A stretch of DNA of 46,050 nucleotides from Limisphaera sp. (GTDB taxonomy: Bacteria > Verrucomicrobiota > Verrucomicrobiia > Limisphaerales > Limisphaeraceae): NCBI GenBank assembly GCA_026417315.1, contig JAOADM010000003.1, forward strand, positions 3,801 to 49,850, given 5' to 3'. Positions 8,486 to 16,673 of this stretch are shown one piece after another. The notes beneath the pieces are model-generated. The model was not told the origin of the DNA, ran no database searches, and saw nothing but the letters and a program-made list of their open reading frames with translations. The translations under genes and the position numbers were made by a program. Every line of letters begins with the position of its first letter. Within the stretch, counting starts at the first letter, position 1.

Positions 8486-8824
8486 ATGAAACGAGCATGG
8501 TGGTTGGTATGCGCGCTGGTCGCGAGCCTGGCCGTGAGCGGCCTGGCGGCGGAGGCCAAGATCAAGGCCCTGTATGACAAGGAATGCGCCAAATGCCACG
8601 GCGCCGACGGCAAGGGCGACACCAAGATGGGCAAGAAGCTGGGGGCCAAGGACTACACGGATCCCAAGGTCCAGGCGGAGTTGAAAGATGACGCCGCCTT
8701 CAAAGCCATCAAGGAAGGACTCAAAGACAAGGACGGCAAGACGCTCATGAAGCCCCTGGAAGGCGTGAGCGACGAGGACATCAAGGCGTTGGTCGCCTAC
8801 ATGCGCACCTTCAAGAAGCAGTGA
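8486..8824 (+). CDS. Small monohaem cytochrome c, periplasmic
   Basis: 112 residues. Residues 1-22 are a signal peptide. Haem attachment is CAKCH (Cys34, Cys37, His38), followed by GADGKGDTKMG. The probable sixth ligand is Met88 in TLMKP, and the end helix VSDEDIKALVAYMRTFKK is typical of class I (cytochrome c6/c-555-like) folds. It is unusually lysine-rich, suggesting a basic electron shuttle docking on an acidic partner. A strong ribosome-binding site (AGGAACAGGAA) precedes the ATG, and a terminator follows, so it is probably transcribed alone and well expressed. Its redox partner cannot be named from this window. Confidence 0.9.
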   Translation: MKRAWWLVCALVASLAVSGLAAEAKIKALYDKECAKCHGADGKGDTKMGKKLGAKDYTDPKVQAELKDDAAFKAIKEGLKDKDGKTLMKPLEGVSDEDIKALVAYMRTFKKQ

Positions 8825-8876
8825 GCGGCTTGCGTTGATCCGTCGATTCTGCGACGCGCCAGCGTCGAACCTTTCC

Positions 8877-8922
8877 GCCCCGTTGCCCTTCGGTTTGCGA
8901 AGGAGCGGCGGGGCTTTTCTTC
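8877..8922 (+). terminator. Rho-independent terminator of the cytochrome gene
   Basis: Outer stem GCCCCG (8877-8882) with CGGGGC (8909-8914) and inner stem CCTTCG (8887-8892) with CGAAGG (8898-8903), followed by TTTTCTTC. It lies 53 nt after the stop codon. Confidence 0.75.
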
Positions 8923-9152
8923 AGTAGACGGCCACACAAACGGGAAGGTCGGCCGCGTTAGCCGGGGCACCCGTTGCTGTAAAGGTCCCTTCCCGGTCCG
9001 CTGGCGACGCCTGCGGCCTGACTCCTTCGGCGCCCAAGAGCGTGGACGAGGGCGAGAAGCGATGCCGTGCCGTGCCTCTGTCCGCTCCAGCCGAAGCGCT
9101 TCGTCGCGCCTGCCTCCGACTTGACCCCCGGCCAACCCCGGGACTCTGCGGA

Positions 9153-10814
9153 TCACGATCCGGAGTCCGCAGCAAGGTCGCCATCTTCTGCGAAGGCTTC
9201 GACCTGGTAGGTGGACACGGCGGGGGACAGTCTGCGCCAATCCCCCGGCCACGCCCCCGCTTTCAAACACAACTGGTCGAGAAACTGTTCCTTGTCCGGC
9301 AACTTCTCCCACACCTGCGGGAGAAAGGTGGCGGTGAATGAACCGATCTCCAGGATCACCCCGTCCACGCCGGGGCGCAGACGCTGCAGCAATTCCTCCG
9401 GCGTCCGGTACTGCAACGGCCGAGCGGGCGTCAGTACGCTGACTTCGATTCGGAGATCCTCCAATTCCGAGGGCCGGACCGGTTCGAACCGGTAGTCCTG
9501 CACCGCGGCCGCGCGAGCGTTCTCCAACACGGCCTGGTACAGGGGCATCTGAGCCTTCAGATGCCCGATGCAGCCTCGGAGCTGACCGTCTTTCGTGAGA
9601 GTGACAAAACACGCTCGCACCGCCAGCAGCGCCAACGGCAGGGCTGTCGGGTTGACGTCCGGCAGCCGACCCGTGCGCACAACCGACTCCACCGCACGCC
9701 GTGCCAGGTGCAGCACAAGCCTGCGCTCCGCAGGCGTCAGCAAGCTGCCCACGGGCGGGTCCAGGAACACCGCCGCCTCTTCTTCCGCGGCTGAGTGTAC
9801 GTGAGACTGCTCGACTCCTCCCGCCTGTCGAGGGGTCCACAAGAGGCCCTCCCAGTGCAGGCCGCGGGCCAAATGCACAAGCGTGCGGGCGATCGGATCC
9901 GCAGGAAGTCCTGACGACTCGGACAGAGCGGTCACCGCTCGGACCAGCGCTCCGGCCCGGGATTGCATTTCCCCGGCTACGTTGCCGTCAGGCAAAAGCG
10001 ACACACGGCACGTCCCGGGCTCCAGCAGGCCAAGCAGGAGCGTCTCCGGCGTGAGACTTTCGGCCAACGTCCTGGCCAGCGCCCCGGCGTCCGGGGAGCC
10101 GACCAGAACCCATGTGAGGTTCCGGGGTCCGCCATGCGCCGCCAGCCACGCCGCCTCGTGCACGCCCGGCAAATGCGCATAAGGCCCCCACGGCCCTTCC
10201 TGCGCCCCCGCATCTTCCGCCCCCTTCTGGGAGACGGACGGGACCTGCTGAGGTTGAGCCACCTCAAATGCGCCCTGTTGGAGCAACTGGCGGGTCAGGG
10301 TCTTCCAGGCTGGCGTGTCCTCCGCTTGCTCGCGAAGCGGACCAGACACCACCACCTTTCGGCGGCCCAGGGCAGGGTTCCCCGCGAGAATCAGCAGGGA
10401 ACGCGGCCGGGCCATCCCTGCCAGCTTCCATAACTCTTGGAGAATCGGCCGGGCCCCACCATGTCGGCTCGAGCAAACCACCAGGGCGCGCAGCCGCCTC
10501 CAGGCTTCCTCCCGGGCGGCATCCGCACGGCCACAAACCGCTTCTGCAAACGGTTCGCCCCGCGTTGCCTGTTCGGCAGAAGCTGGCGTGTGAGCCGCGG
10601 CCTCCCCGCCACACGGATACGATGCCTCCGGGCCTGGTCCCGCCCCTTCGTTCTGTGGCGCGCTTCCCGCCGGCTCTTGTGGGTGCGACGATGACATACC
10701 GGCCGGTGCAATGGCCCTCGCGGGAATGACCCCGTCTTGGATTAGCGATCCGGAGTGCCACGCCTGGTTCATGGGCCAACGTTTCGTTGCTCCCGCGCTC
10801 GACCTGTTCGTCAT
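9153..10814 (-). CDS. AMMECR1-domain protein fused to a degenerate MEMO-like domain (AmmeMemoRadiSam system)
   Basis: 553 residues from ATG 10814; ATG 10697 is also possible because residues 1-100 are a Pro/Ala/Gly-rich stretch unlike a domain. The C-terminal third (about 370-545) is an AMMECR1 domain: FVTLTKDGQLRGCIGHL, YRFEPVRPSELEDLRIEVSVL, GVDGVILEIG. Residues about 107-350 follow the MEMO fold in outline: LVVCSSRHGG, LLILAGNPALGRRKVVVSG, and LPADPIARTLVHLARG. However, the family's metal-site histidine in GPNH reads AGNP, and the EHS-E segment is gone. In other bacteria MEMO and AMMECR1 travel with a radical-SAM enzyme; none is seen here. The AMMECR1 half is probably functional and the MEMO half structural or decayed. 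The biochemical role of the system is not settled. Confidence 0.8.
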   Translation of the reverse strand: MTNRSSAGATKRWPMNQAWHSGSLIQDGVIPARAIAPAGMSSSHPQEPAGSAPQNEGAGPGPEASYPCGGEAAAHTPASAEQATRGEPFAEAVCGRADAAREEAWRRLRALVVCSSRHGGARPILQELWKLAGMARPRSLLILAGNPALGRRKVVVSGPLREQAEDTPAWKTLTRQLLQQGAFEVAQPQQVPSVSQKGAEDAGAQEGPWGPYAHLPGVHEAAWLAAHGGPRNLTWVLVGSPDAGALARTLAESLTPETLLLGLLEPGTCRVSLLPDGNVAGEMQSRAGALVRAVTALSESSGLPADPIARTLVHLARGLHWEGLLWTPRQAGGVEQSHVHSAAEEEAAVFLDPPVGSLLTPAERRLVLHLARRAVESVVRTGRLPDVNPTALPLALLAVRACFVTLTKDGQLRGCIGHLKAQMPLYQAVLENARAAAVQDYRFEPVRPSELEDLRIEVSVLTPARPLQYRTPEELLQRLRPGVDGVILEIGSFTATFLPQVWEKLPDKEQFLDQLCLKAGAWPGDWRRLSPAVSTYQVEAFAEDGDLAADSGS

Positions 10815-11112
10815 TACCTACCACAGCCCTGGCACTTCCGGCAAGGTGGCCGGCGACTTGCACGTCGTAGAAGTCGGTTTGCCTCCGCGTTGCGCTCCGA
10901 CGGCGACCATGGCACAGGACACGGACCCGGCGGGAACAGCCGCAGCAGCCGTCGCCCACTGCGGGTCACGCGCCCCCATTCACGACGCGATTCTTCCTAC
11001 GGCGAATGGATGGCGATCCGGGTACCGCGATTCGCTCTGGCTCGGAGCCGTGCTCGGCGCAGGGACGGTCCCCTCGTTCTAGCAGGGCCGCCGCCGGCCC
11101 TTCCTCCCCGAT
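10815..11112. other. Intergenic region ahead of the AMMECR1 gene
   Basis: About 300 nt between the ftsY stop and the AMMECR1 start, both on the minus strand. The size suggests a separate transcription unit, but I see no clear promoter or terminator. Confidence 0.4.
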
Positions 11113-12027
11113 TCACTCCTCAAACAGGGCACGCGCGAATTGCTCGGCGTCGAACGGTTGCAGGTCATCCGGCTGTTCGCCCAGCCCCACGAACTTGACC
11201 GGCACGCCCAGTTCCTTCTGGATGGCCACCACGATGCCGCCCTTGCTGGTGCCATCCAGTTTGGTCACCACCAGGCCGGTCAGGCACACCGCCTTGTGAA
11301 ACTCCCGGGCTTGCTGCAGCGCGTTCATGCCCGTGTGAGCGTCCACCACCAGCAAAACCTCGTGCGGTGCCCCCGGGATCTGGCGACCCACCACGCGGTG
11401 CACTTTCTGCAGTTCCTGCATCAGATTGTGCTTGGTATGAAGCCGGCCGGCGGTATCCAGAAAAACGTAATCCACCCCGCGCGCCCTGGCCGCAGCGACT
11501 GCGTCATGCGCCACCGCCGCCGGATCGGCTCCGTAGGCTCCGGCGATGACCTCCACGTTGAGGCGCTGACCCCACAACTTGAGTTGTTCGATGGCCGCTG
11601 CGCGGAAGGTGTCGCAAGCAGCCAGAAGGGCGGTGTGACCCTGTTGCCGCACGGCGTATGCCAGCTTGGCCGCGGTGGTGGTCTTGCCGGTGCCATTGAC
11701 GCCCACAATGGAGACCACCGTCGTTTGATGGGCTGCTTTGCGCAGTTCGGACCGGGGCGTGGCCAGACTGCGCGCAACCTCGCGGGCCGCCACGGAGAAC
11801 ACGTCCAGACCCGCCGACCCTTGCGTTTCGTAGGCCTTCCGCACCGCCTCGAGGATTTGCTGCGTCATCGCCACACCCAGATCCGCTCCGAGCAGGATCT
11901 GCTCCAGCTCTTCCAGGGTGGCGGCGTCCATGCGGGGCGACCGCGTCAGGACGCGCTTGATTTCATGGACCAGTTTGCTGTGCGTCTTTTGCAGGCCCTC
12001 CTTGAACTTGGCAAACAATCCCCTCAT
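11113..12027 (-). CDS. ftsY: Signal recognition particle receptor FtsY
   Basis: SRP receptor GTPase that docks ribosome-SRP complexes at the membrane. The start is ATG 12027 (MRGLFAKFKEG), giving 304 residues. It overlaps the stop of the PHP gene by four bases (ATGA), which implies translational coupling and rules out the longer upstream frame. All GTPase motifs are present: G1 GVNGTGKTTTAAKLA, ACDTFRAAAIEQL, G3 DTAGR, G4 TKLDGTSKGG, and the closing GLGEQPDDLQPFD. The N-domain (residues 1-85) is standard. The acidic A-domain of the E. coli protein is absent, as in many bacteria with short FtsY; membrane binding would then rely on the N-terminal amphipathic helix. Confidence 0.95.
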   Translation of the reverse strand: MRGLFAKFKEGLQKTHSKLVHEIKRVLTRSPRMDAATLEELEQILLGADLGVAMTQQILEAVRKAYETQGSAGLDVFSVAAREVARSLATPRSELRKAAHQTTVVSIVGVNGTGKTTTAAKLAYAVRQQGHTALLAACDTFRAAAIEQLKLWGQRLNVEVIAGAYGADPAAVAHDAVAAARARGVDYVFLDTAGRLHTKHNLMQELQKVHRVVGRQIPGAPHEVLLVVDAHTGMNALQQAREFHKAVCLTGLVVTKLDGTSKGGIVVAIQKELGVPVKFVGLGEQPDDLQPFDAEQFARALFEE

Positions 12028-12878
12028 GACCCTTTCATCGAGAATTCGGCACGGCGCGCGGCAATCCGATGTTGCAACCGCTCCACAAACTCCGGGGCCA
12101 GGCGGATCGACCCCAGCAACGGCTGGCCTTTGTTGTAACCGTGGCAGTCGGATCCTCCGGTGACCACCAGCCCGTATCGGCCGGCCAGCGCAAGATACCG
12201 CTCCGTCACGGCCGGAGTGTGTTTGGTGTGAAAACATTCGATGCCATCCAGGCCGGCACGCACCAGGTCCGGCAAAACCGGATCGGCATAGTACAACCCG
12301 GGATGTGCCAGCACCGCCACGCCTCCGGCCCGGTGCAACAAACGAATGGCCTCCGGCACCGACACTTTCCACTTCGGTACCCAGGCGGGCCGGTGCTTTT
12401 TGAGAAACCGCTCGAAGGCCTCGTCCAGGTCACGACACACCCCCGCCTCCACCAGGGCCCGGGCGACGTGCGGACGCCCGGGCGAGCGACAGTTCGCCAG
12501 GGCAAACACCCGCTCCACCGGCAGGGGGATGTTCATTTCGTTGAGACGCGCCACCATTTCGTGGATCCGCTGCTGCCGAACGGCCTGGAAACGATCCATC
12601 TGTTCGAGCAGCTCCGGATGGCCGGGGTCAAATCCATACCCCAGGATGTGGACCTCCAGTCCCTCGTACTCCGCCGTCAATTCCACGCCCGGAATGAACT
12701 GCAGACCGTGCTCGGCGCAGGCGCGCGCCATGGCCGGGCAGCCCTCCACGGTGTCATGGTCGGTGATCGACAACGTCACGAAGCCCTGCCGGTGCGCCTC
12801 CGCCACCAGTTCCTCGGGTGTGTAGGTCCCGTCCGAGAAACGCGTGTGCAAATGCAGATCGGCAAACACAAATCCCAC
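12024..12878 (-). CDS. PHP-domain phosphoesterase (RNase AM/YciV-like)
   Basis: 284 residues from GTG 12878; an in-frame GTG at 12869 is better placed behind a G-rich Shine-Dalgarno. PHP motifs: DLHLHTRFSDGTYTPEELV (metal-binding His and Asp), ITDHDTVEG, PGVELTAEY, LAHPGLYY and GGSDCHG. These match the YciV/TrpH family, which includes 5'-3' exoribonuclease and 3',5'-nucleotide bisphosphate phosphatase activities. A cytoplasmic trimetal hydrolase acting on nucleotides or short RNA is the likely role; the precise substrate cannot be read from the sequence. It sits between nusB and ftsY and is coupled to ftsY by an ATGA overlap. Confidence 0.88.
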   Translation of the reverse strand: MGFVFADLHLHTRFSDGTYTPEELVAEAHRQGFVTLSITDHDTVEGCPAMARACAEHGLQFIPGVELTAEYEGLEVHILGYGFDPGHPELLEQMDRFQAVRQQRIHEMVARLNEMNIPLPVERVFALANCRSPGRPHVARALVEAGVCRDLDEAFERFLKKHRPAWVPKWKVSVPEAIRLLHRAGGVAVLAHPGLYYADPVLPDLVRAGLDGIECFHTKHTPAVTERYLALAGRYGLVVTGGSDCHGYNKGQPLLGSIRLAPEFVERLQHRIAARRAEFSMKGS

Positions 12879-12912
12879 CCCCGTTCACCAAGGGAACCCC
12901 TGCCTGCGGCGC

Positions 12913-13416
12913 TCAGGTCACTGTTCGGGCCGGCCGCATGAGATCGTTCTTGATGCGGTCGAGGATCCCGTTGACAAACTTGCCGCTTTCCGGGGTGGAG
13001 TACTTCTTGGCGATGTCCACCGCCTCGTTGATGCTCACCACGGGGGGGATGTCCTCCCGGTAGAGCATTTCGTAAATGGCCAGTCGCATCACATTCCGGT
13101 CCACCACCGCCATGCGATGCAGGTCCCAGTTGAGGGCGTACTGGCGGATCTTGGCGTCGATTTCGTCGCGGTGTGCCAGCGTGCCGCGGATGAGCGGCTC
13201 GGCAAACTCGCGAATCTCGATCTCCTCGGCCGTCGGCGGCGGCAGTTCGACGGGTTGGCCCCACGTCGGCCCCCCCTTCTCTGCCAGGGCCGCCAGCCGT
13301 TGCGTTTCCCAAAACTCCCGCAGTGCCTCCTCGAGATCCTCGGGAGGATTCAGATCGTACTGGAACAAAAACTGCACGGCGCGTTCGCGCGCCTCACGTC
13401 GTTTCCCCTTGCCCAT
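12913..13416 (-). CDS. nusB: Transcription antitermination factor NusB
   Basis: 167 residues from ATG 13416 (MGKGKRREARERAVQFLFQYDL); the frame extends upstream without family similarity. RREARERAVQFLFQ is the RNA-contacting arginine-rich N-terminus, and DRNVMRLAIYEMLYREDIPPVVSINEAVDIAKKYS with the KFVNGILD end is diagnostic. NusB binds BoxA RNA with S10 (NusE) in rRNA antitermination. The central insertion (about residues 35-75, Pro/Glu-rich) is longer than in E. coli NusB, which has 139 residues. It lies 34 nt upstream of the PHP gene, probably in one transcript with it and ftsY. Confidence 0.93.
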   Translation of the reverse strand: MGKGKRREARERAVQFLFQYDLNPPEDLEEALREFWETQRLAALAEKGGPTWGQPVELPPPTAEEIEIREFAEPLIRGTLAHRDEIDAKIRQYALNWDLHRMAVVDRNVMRLAIYEMLYREDIPPVVSINEAVDIAKKYSTPESGKFVNGILDRIKNDLMRPARTVT

Positions 13417-13544
13417 AGCACTGTGAACATGACCCAGATGGCCGCCTTCCGAAAACACAAAATCAAAATCTGCCCCCCTTGCAGCGCCTCCACCGGCTCC
13501 GAATCCGGCCCCTGCCGCCCACGAAGAGAACCCCGCAGCCCCGC

Positions 13545-14777
13545 TTACACGCACTGGGGCTCGCATTGAGGGCGCCGGGATGCTGCCCGCGGCACCTCGT
13601 CCGGCGCCTCGGGATATTCATAGAGGTCGCCCTTGTAGTTGCGCAACAACACGCGGTCGGCTGTATGGCTCACGACATACTCCGGCGTCAGCGGCACCTT
13701 GCCGCCGCCGCCCGGAGCGTCGATCACATAGGTCGGCACGGCGTAACCGGTGGTGTACCCCCGCAACTGGCGCATGATCTCCAGGCCGCGTCGCACGCTG
13801 GTGCGCAAATGGGACGAACCGGCAATCAGATCGCACTGGTACAAATAATACGGGCGCACCCGACACATCAGGAGCTTTTGCACATGGATCCGCATGATCT
13901 CCGGATCGTCGTTCACATGCCGCAGCAACACCGACTGGTTGCCGAGCGGAATCCCCGCGTCGGCCAGCCGCTCCAGCGCCGCCCGTGCCTCCAACGTCAG
14001 CTCCCGCGGATGGTTGGAATGGATGCTGATGAACAACGGATGGTACCGCCGCAACACATTGCACAGCCCGGAAGTAATGCGTTGGGGCAGGAAAATCGGA
14101 ATGCGCGTGCCGATCCGCAGGAACTCCACATGCGGGATGGCGCGCAACGCTCCCAGCAAGGCATCCAGCTTTTCGTCGCTCAACAGCAGCGGATCACCCC
14201 CGCTCAGCAGCACATCCCGCACCTCCGGGTGGCTGCGGATGTATGCGATCTGCTGCTCGAAATCGGGGTGAAAGTCGTACCCGGTGGCGTTGCTCACCAT
14301 GCGCGAGCGCGTGCAGTACCGACAGTAGGAGGCGCACCGGTCGGTCACGAGAAACAGCACGCGGTCCGGATAGCGGTGGACCAGCCCGGGCACGGGCGAA
14401 TGCGCCTCCTCCCCGCAGGGATCGCTCATCTCCCACGGGGCGGTCACGGTTTCCTCGATCCTCGGGATGACCTGCCGCCGGATGGGGCAAAACTCATCGG
14501 CCGGGTCAATCAGGTTGAAAAAGTACGGGGTGATGCCCAGGGCCAGCTTCTGATTGGCCAGTTGCGTGCCGGCGCGCTCCTCGGGCGTAAGGGTGGGCAG
14601 CAACCGTTCCAGTTGGGCCAGGGTGGTGATCCGGTTCTTCAGTTGCCAGCGCCAGTCCTCCCATTGCTCGGCGGACACGTCCCGCCAATACCCCCGCCCC
14701 GCGCTCACGAATGCCTTCAAGGCGGCGCGACCTCCCCCGCCCTCGCTGCCTTCCGTAGATGAAGCTGACGGCTCCAT
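13545..14777 (-). CDS. kamA: Lysine 2,3-aminomutase (radical SAM, PLP)
   Basis: 410 residues, close to clostridial KamA (416). The radical-SAM cluster site is CASYCRYC (Cys148, Cys152, Cys155), followed by LLSGGDPLLLSD. The PLP lysine is Lys360 in DAPGGGGK. The two aspartates that hold lysine in KamA are both present with the right spacing: Asp316 (QCDL) and Asp353 (IDAPGG). True L-lysine to L-beta-lysine activity is therefore more likely than the EF-P-modifying EpmB subgroup. The role could be lysine catabolism or beta-lysine as an osmolyte precursor; no partner gene (ablB, kamDE) is nearby. A consensus promoter lies so close to the ATG that the mRNA should be nearly leaderless. Confidence 0.92.
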   Translation of the reverse strand: MEPSASSTEGSEGGGGRAALKAFVSAGRGYWRDVSAEQWEDWRWQLKNRITTLAQLERLLPTLTPEERAGTQLANQKLALGITPYFFNLIDPADEFCPIRRQVIPRIEETVTAPWEMSDPCGEEAHSPVPGLVHRYPDRVLFLVTDRCASYCRYCTRSRMVSNATGYDFHPDFEQQIAYIRSHPEVRDVLLSGGDPLLLSDEKLDALLGALRAIPHVEFLRIGTRIPIFLPQRITSGLCNVLRRYHPLFISIHSNHPRELTLEARAALERLADAGIPLGNQSVLLRHVNDDPEIMRIHVQKLLMCRVRPYYLYQCDLIAGSSHLRTSVRRGLEIMRQLRGYTTGYAVPTYVIDAPGGGGKVPLTPEYVVSHTADRVLLRNYKGDLYEYPEAPDEVPRAASRRPQCEPQCV

Positions 14778-14786
14778 GGTGACCGA

Positions 14787-14814
14787 ACTATAGGATGGCG
14801 CCCCCGCCTGTCAA
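14787..14814 (-). promoter_or_regulatory. kamA promoter, near-consensus, predicted leaderless
   Basis: Minus strand: -35 TTGACA (14814-14809), 16-nt spacer, -10 TATAGT (14792-14787). Only 9 nt separate the -10 box from ATG 14777, so transcription should begin 2-4 nt before the start codon. No Shine-Dalgarno could fit. Confidence 0.7.
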
Positions 14815-14831
14815 GGAACCGACCCGCACCT

Positions 14832-15470
14832 TTATGGCAACCGGCTCCGAAACGCCCGGCAGGCCGCGGCCACATCCGGCGCACGCAAGATGGCCGAAAC
14901 CACACAAATCCGCGTGGCGCCGGCCGCCAACACTTCGTCCACATTCTCCAGCGTAATCCCGCCAATCGCAAACCACGGCACCTGCAAATGCGACGCCGCC
15001 CAGCGCACATACTCCAACGTGACGGGCCTGGCCCCGGGTTTGGTCCCGGTCGCATACACCGGTCCCACCGCCACATAATCCGCGCCCGCGGCCACAGCCC
15101 GCAGCGCCTGCTCCGGCGCATGGGTGCTCAATCCCACAAGCAGCGCCCGGCCCTCCGGCCGCAATTCCTGCACATGGAGATGGCCCCCGTCGAAGAAGTC
15201 CTCCTGCCCCAGGTGACAAAGCTCTGCTCCCACTTCCAACGCCACCTCGGGATGATCATTGATCACCAGGCCCACCCCCGCCGCGCGTGTCACCGGCAGA
15301 ATCCTCCGGGCCAGCTCGCGAATCTCCGCCACGGATCGGTCCTTCGCCCTCAACTGAATCAAATCCGCACCCCCGGCACAAAGCTGCTCGGCGACCTGAA
15401 CCGGATCCCGGCCCGCCAGATAGGCCGTGTCCACGAACGCGTACAGCCGACATTCCGCCAACGGTTTCAC
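14832..15470 (-). CDS. thiE: Thiamine-phosphate synthase ThiE
   Basis: Joins hydroxymethylpyrimidine diphosphate and thiazole phosphate to give thiamine phosphate. The start is GTG 15470, overlapping the tsaB stop by four bases (GTGA), giving 212 residues. Motifs: LIQLRAKDRS, INDHPEVALEVGAELCHLGQED (pyrophosphate/Mg region), GLSTHAPEQALRA, GADYVAVGPVYATGTKPGA, and FAIGGITLENVDEVLAAGA. A TenI-type thiazole tautomerase is the main alternative because the two share the fold, but the GxxTHxxEQ and ATGTK blocks favour ThiE. It is the last gene of the carH-like-tsaE-tsaB-thiE string. Confidence 0.9.
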   Translation of the reverse strand: MKPLAECRLYAFVDTAYLAGRDPVQVAEQLCAGGADLIQLRAKDRSVAEIRELARRILPVTRAAGVGLVINDHPEVALEVGAELCHLGQEDFFDGGHLHVQELRPEGRALLVGLSTHAPEQALRAVAAGADYVAVGPVYATGTKPGARPVTLEYVRWAASHLQVPWFAIGGITLENVDEVLAAGATRICVVSAILRAPDVAAACRAFRSRLP

Positions 15471-16153
15471 GAGACTCCCTCCGAAGTCACGACCGTTCCC
15501 CCGACGACGGGCTGCGCCTTCACAAATTGCACCGGCCGCAAATAAATCGGTTCCCACGCCTCCGGCCGACGCGGTGCCTCCCGAGCCGCCAGCCGGCCCA
15601 CTTCCACAGCCGAGGGGCCCATCAAGCGCCCCTCCGAAAACCATCGGTCCACTTCCGGACCGACCCAGATCCAGTCCGCCCGGTCGTTGGCCTGTTGCAA
15701 ACGCTCCACCGCCTCCAGGCGCAGCGGTTCCACTCTGCACCATCCTTCCTGCCGCAACTCGTAGCCCGCCACATAAAGCTCGCGTCGTTGAGCGTCCACC
15801 ACCACCCGGACCCGACCTCGCAACCCTGCTCCCCAGGCCCGCGCTGCCACACTGTCCATGCTGTTGGCCCCGTACACCGCCACGCCCCGGGCCAAAAACC
15901 AACCTTGCGCCAGGGCCAGGGCCGCCCGAATGCCCGTGTACGAGCCCGGCCCCAGGCCCACGGCAATCGCCTCCACTTCCGACCGGTCCCACCCCGTCTC
16001 CTCCAGCACGCGCCCCACCATCGCCAAAGCCGGCACCGACCGGCCACCTCGCTGTTCCATCTCGGCCCGCACCTCCCACATGTCCGGAGGCGTCCCCTCC
16101 AGCAAGGCCACCCCGCGAGGTTCACCCGAGAAATCCAGGGCCAATATCTTCAT
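15467..16153 (-). CDS. tsaB: tRNA t6A biosynthesis protein TsaB (YeaZ)
   Basis: 228 residues. The ASKHA-type N-terminus is MKILALDFSG, with GLGPGSYTGIRAALALAQG (the conserved GPGSFTGLR-type motif) and YGANSMDSVAA. TsaB is the inactive partner that dimerises with TsaD and, with TsaE and TsaC, forms N6-threonylcarbamoyladenosine at position 37 of ANN-decoding tRNAs. The last 30 nt of tsaE overlap its start (16122-16153), and its stop overlaps thiE's start, so all three are translationally coupled. tsaD and tsaC are not in the window. Confidence 0.9.
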   Translation of the reverse strand: MKILALDFSGEPRGVALLEGTPPDMWEVRAEMEQRGGRSVPALAMVGRVLEETGWDRSEVEAIAVGLGPGSYTGIRAALALAQGWFLARGVAVYGANSMDSVAARAWGAGLRGRVRVVVDAQRRELYVAGYELRQEGWCRVEPLRLEAVERLQQANDRADWIWVGPEVDRWFSEGRLMGPSAVEVGRLAAREAPRRPEAWEPIYLRPVQFVKAQPVVGGTVVTSEGVS

Positions 16154-16643
16154 AAAAAATGCGCCGCTCCTGCGGCCCGGTCACTTCCATCTTCACCCGA
16201 CGCAGCCGCACCGGCTGCGGTGCCCAGTCCGGCCAACCCTGTGGCCCGAGCCGATCCGCCCACTCGATGATGGTCAATCCATCTGTCACCAGGAACTGAT
16301 CCAAACCGGCCTCCCACAGGCCCTCCCCGGTCTCCAGACGATACAAATCCAGGTGGTACACCGGCAGTCGTCCGCCTCGATAGATGTTGATCAGATTGAA
16401 CGTCGGCGAATGCACGCGGCCCCCAAATCCCAGCCCGCGTGCCACCCCACGGACCAGCTGCGTTTTGCCCGCCCCCAGATCACCCGTCAGAGCAATGACC
16501 CAGCCCGGTGCGACGGTTTCCGCCCACCGCATCCCCAACCCCTCCGTACATTCCGGGCTGCTCGAAAGCACGCACTCCACACCGGCAACATAAGGCTGAT
16601 CACCCGCAGGGGGAAGCTCGGGGCTCCGCTGCGGCCGGCACAC
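16122..16643 (-). CDS. tsaE: tRNA t6A biosynthesis ATPase TsaE
   Basis: 173 residues from ATG 16643. The first ~21 residues are unlike the family, so GTG 16580 (VECVLSSSPE...) is a plausible true start, giving the usual ~150 residues. Walker A is GDLGAGKTQLVRGVARGLG, followed by VHSPTFNLINIYRGG, YHLDLYRLE and IIEWADRLG (Walker B region). TsaE hydrolyses ATP to recycle the TsaBD complex in t6A synthesis. It starts 30 nt after the CarH-like gene and overlaps tsaB by 32 nt. Confidence 0.88.
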   Translation of the reverse strand: MCRPQRSPELPPAGDQPYVAGVECVLSSSPECTEGLGMRWAETVAPGWVIALTGDLGAGKTQLVRGVARGLGFGGRVHSPTFNLINIYRGGRLPVYHLDLYRLETGEGLWEAGLDQFLVTDGLTIIEWADRLGPQGWPDWAPQPVRLRRVKMEVTGPQERRIFYEDIGPGFLG

Positions 16644-16673
16644 GGGAAGCGCTCGAGGCCACCAACCGCCCGC

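Noticed and set aside
9470-9500. tRNA-like GGTTCGAACC segment
   Set aside because: It lies inside the AMMECR1 coding region and has no surrounding cloverleaf.
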